From: Pseudomonas sp. P8_229
GTDB lineage: Bacteria; Pseudomonadota; Gammaproteobacteria; Pseudomonadales; Pseudomonadaceae
DNA: 64,000 nucleotides
Direction: 5' to 3'
NCBI RefSeq assembly: GCF_034008635.1
Contig: NZ_CP125378.1
Coordinates: 4,340,501-4,404,500 of the forward strand
Below the pieces are notes generated by a model, which had not been told where the DNA came from, made no database searches, and saw only the letters and a list, made by a program, of their open reading frames with translations. Positions 16,707 through 25,640 of the stretch are shown in pieces (within the stretch, counting starts at the first letter, position 1; every line of letters begins with the position of its first letter). Both the position numbers and the translations under genes were made by a program.

Positions 16707-17456
16707 GTGACCCATCATGCCCCCAACGCCGTAGCCCGCTTGCGCGATCAGCGCGAGGACGAGGGTATCAAGCCGATTCAGGCCCGTGGTTTTCGCTCCG
16801 AGCGTTGCCGCGATTGCCGGGTGATCATCAGCCATTGCCTGTGCGCCTGGCGACCGACGGTCGAAACCCGTTCCGGCGTGTGCCTGATCATGACCGGCAA
16901 GGAAGTGTTCAAACCGAGTAACACCGGCTGGCTGATTGCCGATGTGGTGCGCGACAACCACGCGTTCATCTGGTCGCGCACCGAGCCTGACCCGCAGATG
17001 CTGGCACTGCTCAATGACCCGCAATGGCAGCCGTACCTGGTGTTTCCCGGCGAATACGTCGAGCCGTCGCGGGTGACCAACACCGTCGCTGCCGATAGCA
17101 GCAAGCGTCCGCTGTTCATCCTGCTGGACGCGACCTGGACCGAGGCGCGCAAAATCTTCCGCAAGAGTCCGTATTTCGATCGCTTGCCGATACTCAGCCT
17201 GCTGCCCGACAAACTCTCGCGCTATCGCCTGCGCCGTTCCACCCGCAGCGAGCACCTGTGCACCGCCGAAGTCGCAGCGTTGTGCCTGGAGTTGGCGGGG
17301 GACAGCGATGCCGCTTCAGCACTGGACGCTTATTTCGATGTGTTCAGCCAGCATTATCTGGGCGCCAAACAACAGTTGGACATGAACGAGTCGACCCCGG
17401 CCCACGCCGAGTTGTTGCCTTATATACGAAAGCCGCAAGCGGTGTTGGCCCCATAG
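16707..17456 (+). CDS. tRNA-uridine aminocarboxypropyltransferase, DTW domain
   Basis: A protein of about 249 residues of the DTW family (TapT/TDD). It transfers the 3-amino-3-carboxypropyl group of S-adenosylmethionine to uridine (acp3U) in tRNA. Visible: a Cys-rich metal site (CRDCRVIISHCLC), the LLDATWTEARKIFRKSP motif that names the family, then the SRYRLRRSTRSEHLCTAE block. The start is uncertain: GTG at 16707 gives an N-terminus VTHHAPNAVAR just before the conserved region, and GTG at 16671 is also possible. No close operon partner. Confidence 0.88.
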   Translation: MTHHAPNAVARLRDQREDEGIKPIQARGFRSERCRDCRVIISHCLCAWRPTVETRSGVCLIMTGKEVFKPSNTGWLIADVVRDNHAFIWSRTEPDPQMLALLNDPQWQPYLVFPGEYVEPSRVTNTVAADSSKRPLFILLDATWTEARKIFRKSPYFDRLPILSLLPDKLSRYRLRRSTRSEHLCTAEVAALCLELAGDSDAASALDAYFDVFSQHYLGAKQQLDMNESTPAHAELLPYIRKPQAVLAP

Positions 17457-17679
17457 TGGCCCATACTTCACACCGCGGCGGCCGTGCTGCTTGACCACCC
17501 CGGCTTCGCTGGGCATGCTTGGCGCCGATTAGGGTGCGGCCAAGGTTTGAAACGCCGTGTTTGCAAGTGATTGGCGTTGAACGTGCCCCTGTGGAGACCG
17601 CTTTACGCTGGTCTCTTGAGTTGCTTTGGTGAGGCCCGAATGCGTCGGGTCTGCCATCAAAAACAGGATCATTTGAAAA

Positions 17680-18330
17680 ATGGCCACATACGACATCCTG
17701 ATTGCCGATGATCACCCTCTATTTCGTAGCGCACTGCATCAAGCGGTGACGCTGGGCCTTGGCCCGGATGTACGGCTGGTGGAGGTGGCGAGCATCGCCG
17801 AACTGGAAGCGCGCCTGACCGAAAAGGCTGACTGGGATCTGGTCCTGCTGGACCTGAACATGCCCGGTGCTTTCGGTTTTTCCGGGTTGGTCATGCTGCG
17901 CGGACAATACCCGCAGATCCCGGTGGTGATGGTCTCGGCCCAGGAAGAAGCCTCGGTCATGGTCAAGTCCCGGGAGTTCGGCGCCAGCGGCTTCATTCCC
18001 AAGTCCAGCGACCTGAGCGTGATTCAGGAAGCGGTGCGCAAAGTGCTCGATGGCGACGTGTTCTGGCCACCGCAGGCGTTCGAAGCGGTCAGCGTTTCCG
18101 ACGAAGCCAAAGCCGCCAGCGATGGCCTGGCCAGCCTCACCCCGCAGCAGTTCCGCGTATTGACCATGGTCTGTGAAGGCTTGCTGAACAAGCAGATTGC
18201 CTATGAGCTGAGCGTGTCCGAAGCGACCATCAAGGCCCACGTCACGGCGATCTTTCGCAAGCTGAATGTGCGTACCCGGACACAAGCGGCATTACTTCTG
18301 CAACAACTTGAGTCAATTCCGAGCCAATAA
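17680..18330 (+). CDS. erdR: LuxR-type response regulator, ErdR-like
   Basis: A protein of 216 residues: an N-terminal receiver domain (about 4-125) with acidic pocket D10/D11 and phospho-acceptor D58 in LVLLDLNMPG, and a conserved Lys in GFIPKSSDL. A C-terminal LuxR helix-turn-helix (about 148-205) reads LTPQQFRVLTMVCEG, then KQIAYELSVSEATIKAHV. The sequence and its position next to dgkA match ErdR, which controls ethanol/acetate oxidation genes in Pseudomonas. No sensor kinase lies beside it, as is usual for ErdR. Symbol assigned from memory of synteny and sequence. Confidence 0.8.
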   Translation: MATYDILIADDHPLFRSALHQAVTLGLGPDVRLVEVASIAELEARLTEKADWDLVLLDLNMPGAFGFSGLVMLRGQYPQIPVVMVSAQEEASVMVKSREFGASGFIPKSSDLSVIQEAVRKVLDGDVFWPPQAFEAVSVSDEAKAASDGLASLTPQQFRVLTMVCEGLLNKQIAYELSVSEATIKAHVTAIFRKLNVRTRTQAALLLQQLESIPSQ

Positions 18331-18404
18331 TGGCTGGCGTCTTCACGCTTTTTTGACTTTTGTTGATCTAGCTTTCCCACTCCTTTTTGGTTGGTTTTTA
18401 CTTT

Positions 18405-18767
18405 ATGTCACCTTTCAAGGGCCAGACCGGCCTGAAACGCATCCTCAACGCTTCCGGTTACTCGCTGGACGGCCTGCGCGCAGCCTTCACCGGCGAAGCG
18501 GCGTTCCGCCAACTGGTGCTGCTCAATGTGGTGCTGATTCCGCTGACGTTCTTCCTCAATGTCAGCCGCGTCGAACAGGCCTTGCTCATCGCCGTCTGCC
18601 TGCTGGCGCTGATCGTCGAGTTGCTGAACTCGGCGGTAGAAGCGGCCATCGACCGCATCTCCCTGGAGCTGCACCCGCTGTCGAAGAACGCCAAGGACAT
18701 GGGCAGCGCCGCGCAATTCGTGGCCCTGAGCATGATCGCGCTGGTGTGGGCGGTGATTCTGCTTTAA
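18405..18767 (+). CDS. dgkA: Diacylglycerol kinase DgkA
   Basis: A protein of 120 residues, the usual size of this small integral-membrane kinase. It phosphorylates diacylglycerol to phosphatidic acid at the inner membrane, recycling lipid from membrane-derived oligosaccharide and LPS modification. Three membrane segments are visible (about 32-50, 56-74, 99-118). Active-site acidic residues sit in GEAAFRQ and ELLNSAVEAAIDR, with LSKNAKDMGSAAQ between. ATG at 18405 is chosen to give the standard N-terminus; TTG at 18387 is less likely. Its stop overlaps the stop of the convergent finR. Confidence 0.95.
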   Translation: MSPFKGQTGLKRILNASGYSLDGLRAAFTGEAAFRQLVLLNVVLIPLTFFLNVSRVEQALLIAVCLLALIVELLNSAVEAAIDRISLELHPLSKNAKDMGSAAQFVALSMIALVWAVILL

Positions 18768-19690
18768 GCGATACTCGGCAAAACGATCTCGTCGCTGCGC
18801 TGGACCCCGGCGGTGAAAGCGCGGCACAGATCGAGAAACTCACGCATGGCCGAGGTCTGGTATTTCTGCTTGTGCCAGATGAAGTAGAACTGCCGGGACA
18901 GATCCAGGTCCGGCGTTTCCACCGCCACCAGACTGCCGCGCCGGAACGCATCGCGCAGCGCCAGCCGCGAGATGCAGCCAATCCCCAGCCCTGATTCCAC
19001 CGCGCGCTTTATCGCTTCGGTGTGCTCCAGCTCCAGACGGATATTCAGCGCACTGCGATGGTGCCGCATGGCCTGATCGAAGGTCAGTCGCGTGCCAGAG
19101 CCTTGTTCACGCAGAATCCACGCCTCATGGGTCAGCTCCTCCATGGTCGCGCTGCCACGTTTGGCCAGCGGATGTTGCGGCGCGCAGAACACCACCAGCT
19201 CATCTTCGACCCAGCTCTGCACTTCGATGTCCGGGTGGCTGCAATCGCCTTCGATCAGACCCAGATCAATTTCGTAGTGAGCGACCTGATGCACGATATT
19301 GGCAGTGTTCTGTACGTGCAGTTTTACCTGGCTTTCCGGATGGCGCTGCATGAAGCCGCCGATCAACAGGGTCGCCAGGTAATTGCCGATGGTCAGGGTG
19401 GCGCCCACCGACAGCGAGCCGAAACCGGATTTGCCGTTGAGCAGGTCTTCTATTTCCTTGGACTGGTCGAGGAGGGCCACCGCTTGTGGCAACAACTGTT
19501 TGCCGAGGGCGTTGAGGCTCAGGCGTTTGCCGGCGCGATCGAACAGCTGGCAGCTGGACTGGCGCTCCAGTTCGGTGATTGAGGTGCTTGCTGCCGATTG
19601 CGAGAGGTTGAGCAGACCCGCAGCACGGGATACGCTTTCCTGCTGGGCGACGGCGACGAAGACTTGCAGTTGACGGAGAGTAAATCGCAT
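18764..19690 (-). CDS. finR: LysR-family regulator FinR
   Basis: A protein of 308 residues: LysR N-terminal winged helix-turn-helix (about 1-60, with VAVAQQESVSRAAGLLNLSQS and TSITELERQ) and an effector-binding domain (about 90-295). Divergent from fpr, the arrangement known for FinR, which activates fpr under superoxide and iron or sulfur stress in Pseudomonas. The start is at the ATG that begins MRFTLRQLQ; a longer frame upstream lacks family similarity. An ATATCGATAT palindrome overlaps the start codon and may be an autoregulatory site. Confidence 0.88.
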   Translation of the reverse strand: MRFTLRQLQVFVAVAQQESVSRAAGLLNLSQSAASTSITELERQSSCQLFDRAGKRLSLNALGKQLLPQAVALLDQSKEIEDLLNGKSGFGSLSVGATLTIGNYLATLLIGGFMQRHPESQVKLHVQNTANIVHQVAHYEIDLGLIEGDCSHPDIEVQSWVEDELVVFCAPQHPLAKRGSATMEELTHEAWILREQGSGTRLTFDQAMRHHRSALNIRLELEHTEAIKRAVESGLGIGCISRLALRDAFRRGSLVAVETPDLDLSRQFYFIWHKQKYQTSAMREFLDLCRAFTAGVQRSDEIVLPSIA

Positions 19691-19823
19691 ATCGATATAA
19701 CCGATAACCCTTATCTTAATAATCCAGTTAACAGATATTGTCGTCGCTATTAGAATGCGATGCAATTGCGCACCGTCGCCTTCAAAAGCCAGCGCAGACC
19801 CAATCTCCAGGAGTCAAACGTAC
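19689..19823. promoter_or_regulatory. Divergent finR/fpr control region
   Basis: A 133-base AT-rich spacer plus the palindrome ATATCGATAT at 19689-19698, which overlaps the finR start. LysR regulators normally bind T-N11-A sites in such spacers. No exact FinR site is claimed. CAGGAG at about 19807-19812 is the fpr ribosome-binding site. Confidence 0.55.
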
Positions 19824-20603
19824 ATGAGCAACATGAACCACGAGCGTGTCCTCAGTGTTCATCACTGGAACGACACTCTGTTCAGCTTCAAGTGCACCCG
19901 CGATCCGGGCCTGCGCTTCGAGAACGGTCAGTTCGTGATGATCGGCCTGCAACAGCCCAACGGCCGCCCGCTTATGCGCGCTTACTCGATCGCCAGCCCG
20001 AACTGGGAAGAGCATCTGGAGTTCTTCAGCATCAAGGTGCAGGACGGCCCGCTGACCTCGCAGCTGCAGCATTTGAAGGAGGGCGACGAGATCATCATCT
20101 CGAAGAAGCCTACCGGCACCCTGGTTCTCGACGACCTGAACCCGGGCAAGCACTTGTACCTGCTGAGCACCGGCACTGGCCTGGCGCCGTTCATGAGCGT
20201 GATTCAGGACCCGGAAACCTACGAGCGCTTTGAAAAAGTGATCCTGGTTCACGGTGTGCGTTACGTCAACGAAGTCGCCTACCGCGAATTCATCACCGAG
20301 CACCTGCCGCAGAACGAGTTCTTCGGTGAAGCGTTGCGTGACAAGTTGATCTACTACCCGACCGTGACCCGCGAGCCGTTCGAGAACCAGGGCCGTTTGA
20401 CCGACCTGATGCGCAGCGGCAAGCTGTTCAGCGACATCGGTCTGCCACCGATCAACCCACAGGACGACCGCGCGATGATCTGCGGCAGCCCGAGCATGCT
20501 CGACGAGACCAGCGAAGTGCTCGACAGCTTCGGCCTGAAGATCTCGGCGCGTATGCGCGAGCCGGGTGACTATCTGATCGAGCGTGCGTTCGTCGAGAAG
20601 TAA
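19824..20603 (+). CDS. fpr: Ferredoxin/flavodoxin-NADP+ reductase
   Basis: A protein of 259 residues, full length for bacterial Fpr. It moves electrons between NADPH and ferredoxin or flavodoxin, serving Fe-S repair and oxidative-stress defence. The FAD-binding motif RAYSIASP is near residues 51-58, followed by the G-P-LTSQL loop. The NADP-binding part has LLSTGTGLAPFMSVI (about 113-127) and MICGSPSMLDE near 220. Start chosen at the ATG giving MSNMNHERVL. Divergent from finR, its expected activator; a terminator follows. Confidence 0.96.
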   Translation: MSNMNHERVLSVHHWNDTLFSFKCTRDPGLRFENGQFVMIGLQQPNGRPLMRAYSIASPNWEEHLEFFSIKVQDGPLTSQLQHLKEGDEIIISKKPTGTLVLDDLNPGKHLYLLSTGTGLAPFMSVIQDPETYERFEKVILVHGVRYVNEVAYREFITEHLPQNEFFGEALRDKLIYYPTVTREPFENQGRLTDLMRSGKLFSDIGLPPINPQDDRAMICGSPSMLDETSEVLDSFGLKISARMREPGDYLIERAFVEK

Positions 20604-20614
20604 AACGAAATACC

Positions 20615-20703
20615 TGTGGGAGCGAGCCTGCTCGCGAAGGCATTGTGTCATTCAATGCACATGTGAATGACAGACCGCTTTCGCGAGCAGGTTCGCTCCC
20701 ACA
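20615..20703. repeat. REP pair (inverted repeat) after fpr
   Basis: Two oppositely oriented copies of the GTGGGAGCGAGCCTGCTCGCGAA type, about 40 bases apart. One of at least eight such REP doublets in this window, all between genes. Confidence 0.9.
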
Positions 20704-20720
20704 TTGATTTGTATTGCATT

Positions 20721-20762
20721 AAAAAGCCCGCGTTGCCTGAGAAGGCAACGCGGGCTTTTTCG
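20721..20762. terminator. Bidirectional terminator between fpr and trmO
   Basis: The long stem AAAAAGCCCGCGTTGCC and its exact complement around TGAGAA is followed by a T-run in both directions. It serves the two converging genes. Confidence 0.9.
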
Positions 20763-20772
20763 TTTCCGGGGT

Positions 20773-21471
20773 TTACGCCGTGGCGGGAATCACTTCCAGC
20801 ACCCGGATCTGCTCGGGCGTCGGGTAATGCCAACGCACGTCCAGGTCCCAGAACTGCGCGCCATATTCACGCTCCGGCGCCGGCGTCTGATACGCCGGAC
20901 GCGGATCTTGAGCCAGGCACTGCTCGATCAACTCGACCAAAGGCTCGCCAAGGCGCTGTGCATGTCCGTGCGCCTGTTGCAGCGCGGCGTCGGTCCACTG
21001 CACGTCGATTAGTTGTGGCGCCGCGCTGGCGATGCTGTTGGCGGCGTCAGCGATGATGTCGGCGTAAGGCACATAGGGTTTGATGTCGAGAATCGGCGTG
21101 CCGTCGAGCAAGTCGATCCCCGAGATGAACAGCCGATTGACCTCAACCTTGTCCAGCTTCACCACTGACTGGCCGATGCCATTGGGGCGGTGGGTGGCGC
21201 GGGTGGCGAACACGCCCATCGACTTGTTGCCGCCCAGGCGTGGTGGGCGCACTTTCAGCCGTGGTTTATCTTCCAGCGCCTGATGAAACAGGAACAGCAG
21301 CCAGACATGGCTGACCTGATCCAGACCTTGCACGGCGTCACCCTGATCGAACGGTGCTACCAGTTCCAGCACGCCACGGGCGGCGGGGGCCAGTTGCGGT
21401 TGGCGTGGGATGGCGAACTTCTCCTTGAAGCAGGAGCGCACGAAACCGATGGGGGAGACGCTGTAAGTCAT
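20773..21471 (-). CDS. trmO: tRNA (N6-threonylcarbamoyladenosine37-N6)-methyltransferase TrmO
   Basis: A protein of 232 residues of the UPF0066/TsaA family. It methylates t6A37 of tRNA-Thr using S-adenosylmethionine. Visible: YSVSPIGFVRSCFKEKFAIPRQ at the start, VSHVWLLFLFHQ (about 65-76), GVFATRATHRPNGIGQS (about 99-115), and IDLLDGTPILDIKPYVPYAD (about 130-149). The shorter start is used because upstream in-frame sequence runs through a REP element. Ends just after the shared terminator. Confidence 0.93.
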   Translation of the reverse strand: MTYSVSPIGFVRSCFKEKFAIPRQPQLAPAARGVLELVAPFDQGDAVQGLDQVSHVWLLFLFHQALEDKPRLKVRPPRLGGNKSMGVFATRATHRPNGIGQSVVKLDKVEVNRLFISGIDLLDGTPILDIKPYVPYADIIADAANSIASAAPQLIDVQWTDAALQQAHGHAQRLGEPLVELIEQCLAQDPRPAYQTPAPEREYGAQFWDLDVRWHYPTPEQIRVLEVIPATA

Positions 21472-21546
21472 GGTCTGGAGTCGAGGCAGGAGCGAGGTGG
21501 GGATGATAACCCGCAGGGCTTCAAGTGCGGTGTTGGCTGTCAGTCC

Positions 21547-21627
21547 GCCTTCGCGAGCAGGCTCGCTCCCACAATGGATTGGTGGTGTACACAAAGCCCT
21601 TGTGGGAGCGAGCCTGCTCGCGAAAGC
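21547..21627. repeat. REP pair upstream of trmO
   Basis: Inverted pair of the GTGGGAGCGAGCCTGCTCGCGAA type, in the spacer between trmO and the DUF1456 gene, both on the minus strand. Confidence 0.9.
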
Positions 21628-21657
21628 CGCACCGCTGGTTTAAAGCTGGATTCGTGA

Positions 21658-22125
21658 TCAGCCGCGAACGCGCAGGGTCAGGCCCTTGAGGAAGTTGCGC
21701 AGCAACTGGTCGCCGCACGGGCGGTAGTTGGTGTGGCCGACCTTGCGGAACAGCGCACTCAGCTCAGGCTTGGACACCGGGAACTCGGCAGCCTTGAGGA
21801 TCGCGTGCATGTCGTCTTCTTTCAGCTCGAACGCCACGCGCAGCTTTTTCAGGATGATGTTGTTGGTCACCGGCACTTCGATCGGCTGTGGCGGACGGCT
21901 TTCGTCCTTGCCGCGCTTGAAGACCACCAGGCCGTCGAGGAAGTGCGCGATGACTTCGTCCGGGCAACGCACGAAGCCTTCTTCGTCTTCTTCTTTCTTG
22001 TCGAGCCAGGTCACCACGTCAGCGAGCGCTACTTCCATGCCGCCGAGTTTGATGATCTCGACAACTTTCTTGTCGCTGATGTCGAGCATGTAGCGCACGC
22101 TGCGCAGTACGTCGTTATGAACCAT
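21658..22125 (-). CDS. DUF1456 (YehS-like) protein
   Basis: A protein of 155 residues made of two repeats of about 70 residues, as in E. coli YehS. Each half starts with a short N-x-x-L-x-x-[LV]R motif (NDVLRSVRYMLD near residue 3; NNIILKKLRVAFEL near 88) and continues with a helix, an ALADV or HAILKAAE segment and a final C-G-DQ or C-PDEV region. A linker rich in Arg, Lys and Pro separates them. Function is unknown in the literature I know. The gene lies 73 bases downstream of the pseudouridine synthase gene and may share its transcript. Confidence 0.85.
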   Translation of the reverse strand: MVHNDVLRSVRYMLDISDKKVVEIIKLGGMEVALADVVTWLDKKEEDEEGFVRCPDEVIAHFLDGLVVFKRGKDESRPPQPIEVPVTNNIILKKLRVAFELKEDDMHAILKAAEFPVSKPELSALFRKVGHTNYRPCGDQLLRNFLKGLTLRVRG

Positions 22126-22198
22126 ATGGGCAATCCTGATATTTCGTTGTGGGCAACGCGCAGGCGCGCTGCCGGAATGTGTGGCGGCAGGGGAAGTC

Positions 22199-22909
22199 TT
22201 AGAACTTCTCTTTGCCGGACAGGTAGCGCCATTGGCCGACCGGGACCTTGCCGATCGACACACCGCCGATGCGGATCCGGCGAATACCGATGACTTTCAG
22301 GCCGACCGCTTCGCAGAACTGCGCGATGATTCCCGGCTGCGGGTTTTTCATGGCGAAGCGCAGGCGGTTTTCGTTCTGCCAACTGGCTTTGACCGGCGGC
22401 AGCTCCTTGCCCTTGTGGGTGAGGCCGTGCTGCAGGCGATTGAGGCCGTGGGCGACCATGTCACCTTCAACTTCGACCACGTATTCCTGCTCGATCTTGG
22501 CGGCGTCGGCGGTGAGCTTGCGCAGGATTTTCCAGTCCTGGGTGAACACCAGCAGGCCGCTGGCCTTGGCCTGCAGATCGGCACTGGCGGTCAGGCGCAG
22601 GAAGTGCCCGCGCAACGGACGTTTGCCGTAGCGGTGCTCTTCGCTGAGGGTCTCGGCGCTGAGTGACTGCATGGCGGCCTCGATGCCCATGCCGGCCGGC
22701 GCGTTGAGCAGGATGGTCACCGGCTCTGGTGCGGTGGCCTTGGCGTCCTTGTCGAGCTCGACCTTCTGGTCGCCGACCTTGAACTGCGGTTCGTCGATCA
22801 CTTCGCCGTCCACGGTGACCCAGCCGCCCTCGATGAACAGCTCGGCCTCCCGGCGGGAGCAACCGACCAGTTCGATGAGGCGTTTGGAGAGGCGAATCGG
22901 GTCAGTCAT
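22199..22909 (-). CDS. RsuA/RluF-family RNA pseudouridine synthase, altered catalytic loop
   Basis: A protein of 236 residues: N-terminal S4 RNA-binding domain (about 6-50: RLSKRLIELVGCSRREAELFIEGG) and a pseudouridine-synthase fold. The family's catalytic motif is normally G-R-L-D-x-x-[ST]-x-G-L-L. Here the corresponding stretch is ADLQAKASGLL (residues 110-120): the Asp sits at 111, two places earlier than expected, and the expected Asp position is Gln. The C-terminal part (RIRIGGVSIGKVPVGQWRYL) is well kept. The enzyme either uses a shifted Asp or has lost activity while still binding RNA. Target site unknown. Confidence 0.8.
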   Translation of the reverse strand: MTDPIRLSKRLIELVGCSRREAELFIEGGWVTVDGEVIDEPQFKVGDQKVELDKDAKATAPEPVTILLNAPAGMGIEAAMQSLSAETLSEEHRYGKRPLRGHFLRLTASADLQAKASGLLVFTQDWKILRKLTADAAKIEQEYVVEVEGDMVAHGLNRLQHGLTHKGKELPPVKASWQNENRLRFAMKNPQPGIIAQFCEAVGLKVIGIRRIRIGGVSIGKVPVGQWRYLSGKEKF

Positions 22910-22995
22910 GACAGGGCCGTAACAAAAAAGGGGTGGGCATTGTACCTGCCTGGCGCCGGTTAAGCCCGGTTCCATTTACAGGCTGTTCGCAATTC

Positions 22996-23084
22996 CCTGT
23001 GGGAGCCAGCCTGCTGGCGATTGCATCACCGCGGTGTATCTGACTGACCGCGGCGCCTGCATCGCGAGCAGGCTCACTCCTACA
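22996..23084. repeat. Degenerate REP pair
   Basis: Inverted repeat of the REP type with variations (GTGGGAGCCAGCCTGCTGGC on one arm, GCGAGCAGGCTCACTCCTAC on the other), between the GNAT gene and the pseudouridine synthase gene. Confidence 0.8.
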
Positions 23085-23099
23085 TGGGGTTGTGTTGTG

Positions 23100-23573
23100 T
23101 CAGCCGTTGCCTGAGCGTTGCTGGTTTTGTCGCAGGCGCATGTGCAGCAACGGATACGGCTGGCCCATGCCATCGACCTCCGAGCGGCCGATCACTTCGA
23201 ACCCCTGCTTGAAATAGAAGCCCAGCGCTTGCGGATTCTGTTCGTTGACGTCGAGTTCATCGGCATTCAGGTGCTGCATCGCGTAGTTGAGCAGTTTCTT
23301 GCCCAAGCCCTGCCCCCGATAATCCGGATCGATGAACAGCATTTCAATTTTGCCCGCCGCAACACCGGCAAACCCGGTAATGCGCTGATTGGCGTCCTTG
23401 GTGCAGATCAACATCACCGCATCCAGATAACGCGTGAGCACCAAATTACGCAGCAGTTCGATATAGCTGTCCGGCAGAAAATCATGGGTGGCGCGAACCG
23501 AGGCCTCCCAGACCCGGGTCAGTTCCTGATAATCGCTGAGTTTCGGCGTATGGATGACCGAATGGTGACGCAT
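23100..23573 (-). CDS. GNAT family N-acetyltransferase
   Basis: A protein of 157 residues with the acetyl-CoA binding signature of the GNAT fold: motif A reads IEMLFIDPDYRGQGLGKKLLNYA (about 82-104) including R-G-Q-G-L-G. Motif B follows with LDVNEQNPQALGFYFKQGFEVIGRSE (about 112-137). Substrate not predictable; single-domain members of this kind acetylate small amines, antibiotics or protein N-termini. Separated from rimO upstream by a terminator and a repeat block. Confidence 0.9.
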   Translation of the reverse strand: MRHHSVIHTPKLSDYQELTRVWEASVRATHDFLPDSYIELLRNLVLTRYLDAVMLICTKDANQRITGFAGVAAGKIEMLFIDPDYRGQGLGKKLLNYAMQHLNADELDVNEQNPQALGFYFKQGFEVIGRSEVDGMGQPYPLLHMRLRQNQQRSGNG

Positions 23574-23632
23574 GCCCGTCTGCCTCTTGTCCGTTTCAAG
23601 GGAGTCCGTCCCCCGCTAAACGATAGCCGTAA

Positions 23633-23668
23633 AAAAGCCCCGCATCTTGTAAAAAGAGCGGGGCTTTC
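23633..23668 (-). terminator. Terminator downstream of rimO
   Basis: Stem GAAAGCCCCGC / GCGGGGCTTT with a run of T on the minus strand. It lies between rimO and the GNAT gene, both on the minus strand; the flanking A-run would also let it act on the plus strand. Confidence 0.8.
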
Positions 23669-23718
23669 TGTATTTGTTGCGGTGTCTGGCTGGCTATCTC
23701 TGTCGCCAGCAAGAACTC

Positions 23719-23998
23719 TCCCCCTCACCCCAACCCTCTCCCCCAGAGGGGGCGAGGGGGAAGGGAGCTGATCTTCGTGCTGTTCAAAACCTGAGTTCGA
23801 CTCGATATTTCAGGTCGCCGCAATTCGAAAGAACACCTCGATCAGTCCCCGCTCCCTCTGGGAGAGCGCGAGGGAGAAGGGAGCTGATCTTCATGCTGTT
23901 CAAAACCTGAGTTCGACTGGATATTTCTAGTCGCTGCAATTCGAAAGAACACCTCGATCAGTTCCCTCTCCCTCTGGGAGAGGGTTAGGGTGAGGGGC
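23719..23998. repeat. Tandem repeat block with two 86-base units
   Basis: Two near-identical units (23761-23846 and 23877-23962) contain GAGCTGATCTTC, TTCAAAACCTGAGTTCGACT and CACCTCGATCAGT. They are bordered by three copies of a purine/pyrimidine-asymmetric motif related to CCCTCTCCC / GGGAGAGGG. No reading frame in the block looks coding. The outer CCCCTCACCC and GGGTGAGGGG form a long inverted repeat around the whole block. It fills the gap of more than 300 bases between rimO and the GNAT gene. Confidence 0.85.
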
Positions 23999-24012
23999 TT
24001 TTGACGTTCAGA

Positions 24013-25350
24013 TCAGATCTGCTCAGCCCACAGGTCATATTCGTCGGCGTCAGTCACTTTGCACCAGACCTTGTCGCCCGGCTTCAAATTACTGCCGTTA
24101 TCGATAAACACGTTGCCGTCGATTTCCGGAGCGTCGAAGAAGCAGCGGCCGACCGCGCCTTGTTCGTCGACTTCGTCCACCAGCACTTCGATCTCGCGGC
24201 CGATGCGCATCTGCAGACGGGCCGAGCTGATCGCCTGCTGGTGCGCCATGAAGCGATCCCAACGGTCTTGCTTGACGTCGTCCGGAACGATCTCCAGATC
24301 CAGATCATTGGCCGGAGCGCCGTCCACTGGCGAGTACTGGAAGCAGCCGACGCGGTCGAGCTGGGCTTCGGTCAGCCAGTTCAGCAGGTACTGGAAGTCT
24401 TCTTCGGTTTCGCCCGGGAAGCCGACGATGAAGGTCGAACGGATGATCAGGTCCGGGCAGATTTCGCGCCAGTTCTTGATCCGCGCCAGGGTCTTGTCTT
24501 CGAACGCCGGGCGTTTCATCGACTTCAGGACTTTCGGGCTGGCGTGCTGGAACGGGATGTCCAGGTACGGCAGGATCTTGCCGGCGGCCATCAGCGGGAT
24601 CAGTTCGTCAACGTGCGGGTACGGGTAAACGTAGTGCAGACGCACCCAGACACCGAGGGTGCTCAGCGCTTCGCAGAGTTCGGTCATGCGGGTTTTCACC
24701 GGCGCGCCGTTCCAGAAACCGGTGCGGTATTTCACGTCAACGCCATAAGCGCTGGTGTCTTGCGAAATAACCAACAACTCTTTAACGCCGGATTTGACCA
24801 GACGCTGGGCTTCGTCGAGCACGTCACCGACCGGACGGCTGACCAGTTTGCCGCGCATCGACGGGATGATGCAGAAGCTGCAGCTGTGGTTGCAGCCTTC
24901 GGAAATTTTCAGGTACGCGTAGTGGCGCGGGGTCAGCTTGATGCCTTGCGGCGGCACCAGGTCGATCAGCGGGTTGTGATCTTTACGCGGCGGCACGACT
25001 TCGTGCACGGCATTGACCACTTGCTCGTACTGCTGCGGGCCGGTCACGGCCAGCACGCTCGGGTGCACGTCGCGGATGTTGCCTTCTTCCACGCCCATGC
25101 AACCGGTGACGATCACCTTGCCGTTTTCCTTGATCGCTTCACCGATCACTTCCAGCGACTCAGCCTTGGCCGAGTCGATGAAGCCGCAGGTGTTGACCAC
25201 AACCACGTCGGCGTCCTGGTAGGTGGACACCACGTCATAGCCTTCCATGCGCAGCTGGGTCAGGATGCGCTCGGAGTCGACCAGTGCTTTCGGGCAACCC
25301 AGAGATACAAAGCCAACCTTTGGATTGGCCGGCGCAGGAGTGGTGGACAT
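24013..25350 (-). CDS. rimO: Ribosomal protein uS12 methylthiotransferase RimO
   Basis: A protein of 445 residues, the normal RimO length. It adds a methylthio group to Asp88 of ribosomal protein S12 (uS12). Three domains are visible: UPF0004 N-terminal (about 9-120, with [15 protein letters not shown] carrying the first cluster Cys), radical SAM core (about 145-370, C-x3-C-x2-C in [14 protein letters not shown]), and C-terminal TRAM domain (about 375-440). The [10 protein letters not shown] segment has Ala where most relatives have Asn; the cluster cysteines are intact. A monocistronic unit with its own terminator. Confidence 0.97.
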   Translation of the reverse strand: MSTTPAPANPKVGFVSLGCPKALVDSERILTQLRMEGYDVVSTYQDADVVVVNTCGFIDSAKAESLEVIGEAIKENGKVIVTGCMGVEEGNIRDVHPSVLAVTGPQQYEQVVNAVHEVVPPRKDHNPLIDLVPPQGIKLTPRHYAYLKISEGCNHSCSFCIIPSMRGKLVSRPVGDVLDEAQRLVKSGVKELLVISQDTSAYGVDVKYRTGFWNGAPVKTRMTELCEALSTLGVWVRLHYVYPYPHVDELIPLMAAGKILPYLDIPFQHASPKVLKSMKRPAFEDKTLARIKNWREICPDLIIRSTFIVGFPGETEEDFQYLLNWLTEAQLDRVGCFQYSPVDGAPANDLDLEIVPDDVKQDRWDRFMAHQQAISSARLQMRIGREIEVLVDEVDEQGAVGRCFFDAPEIDGNVFIDNGSNLKPGDKVWCKVTDADEYDLWAEQI

Positions 25351-25640
25351 GTCTAACCTCGGTATCTTGTGACGTCGCTTGCCGTGTGGGAAAGCCGACG
25401 GATGGGCGCTTAGGGTGCGCCTCTGATCAAAAAGTGCGCAATTCTAGCGATGAGCAACGCACTTGACCAGCTTTATGCAGGGAAATACGACGAGTGCTGC
25501 GCTATGCTTCGCGCCGTTGAGCTTTACCAATTTTTTACAGTCAACAAAACGTCTGTAACAACAGGTAAAACAGCGCATGCTGCACCACAAAGCATAGTGC
25601 TTCATTCAAAGAAGCCGGTTCTGAGAAGTAGGAGTGTTGG

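Noticed and set aside
25351..25640. Possible potassium or c-di-AMP riboswitch before kup
   Set aside because: No match to a riboswitch consensus I know and Pseudomonas is not known to use c-di-AMP riboswitches.
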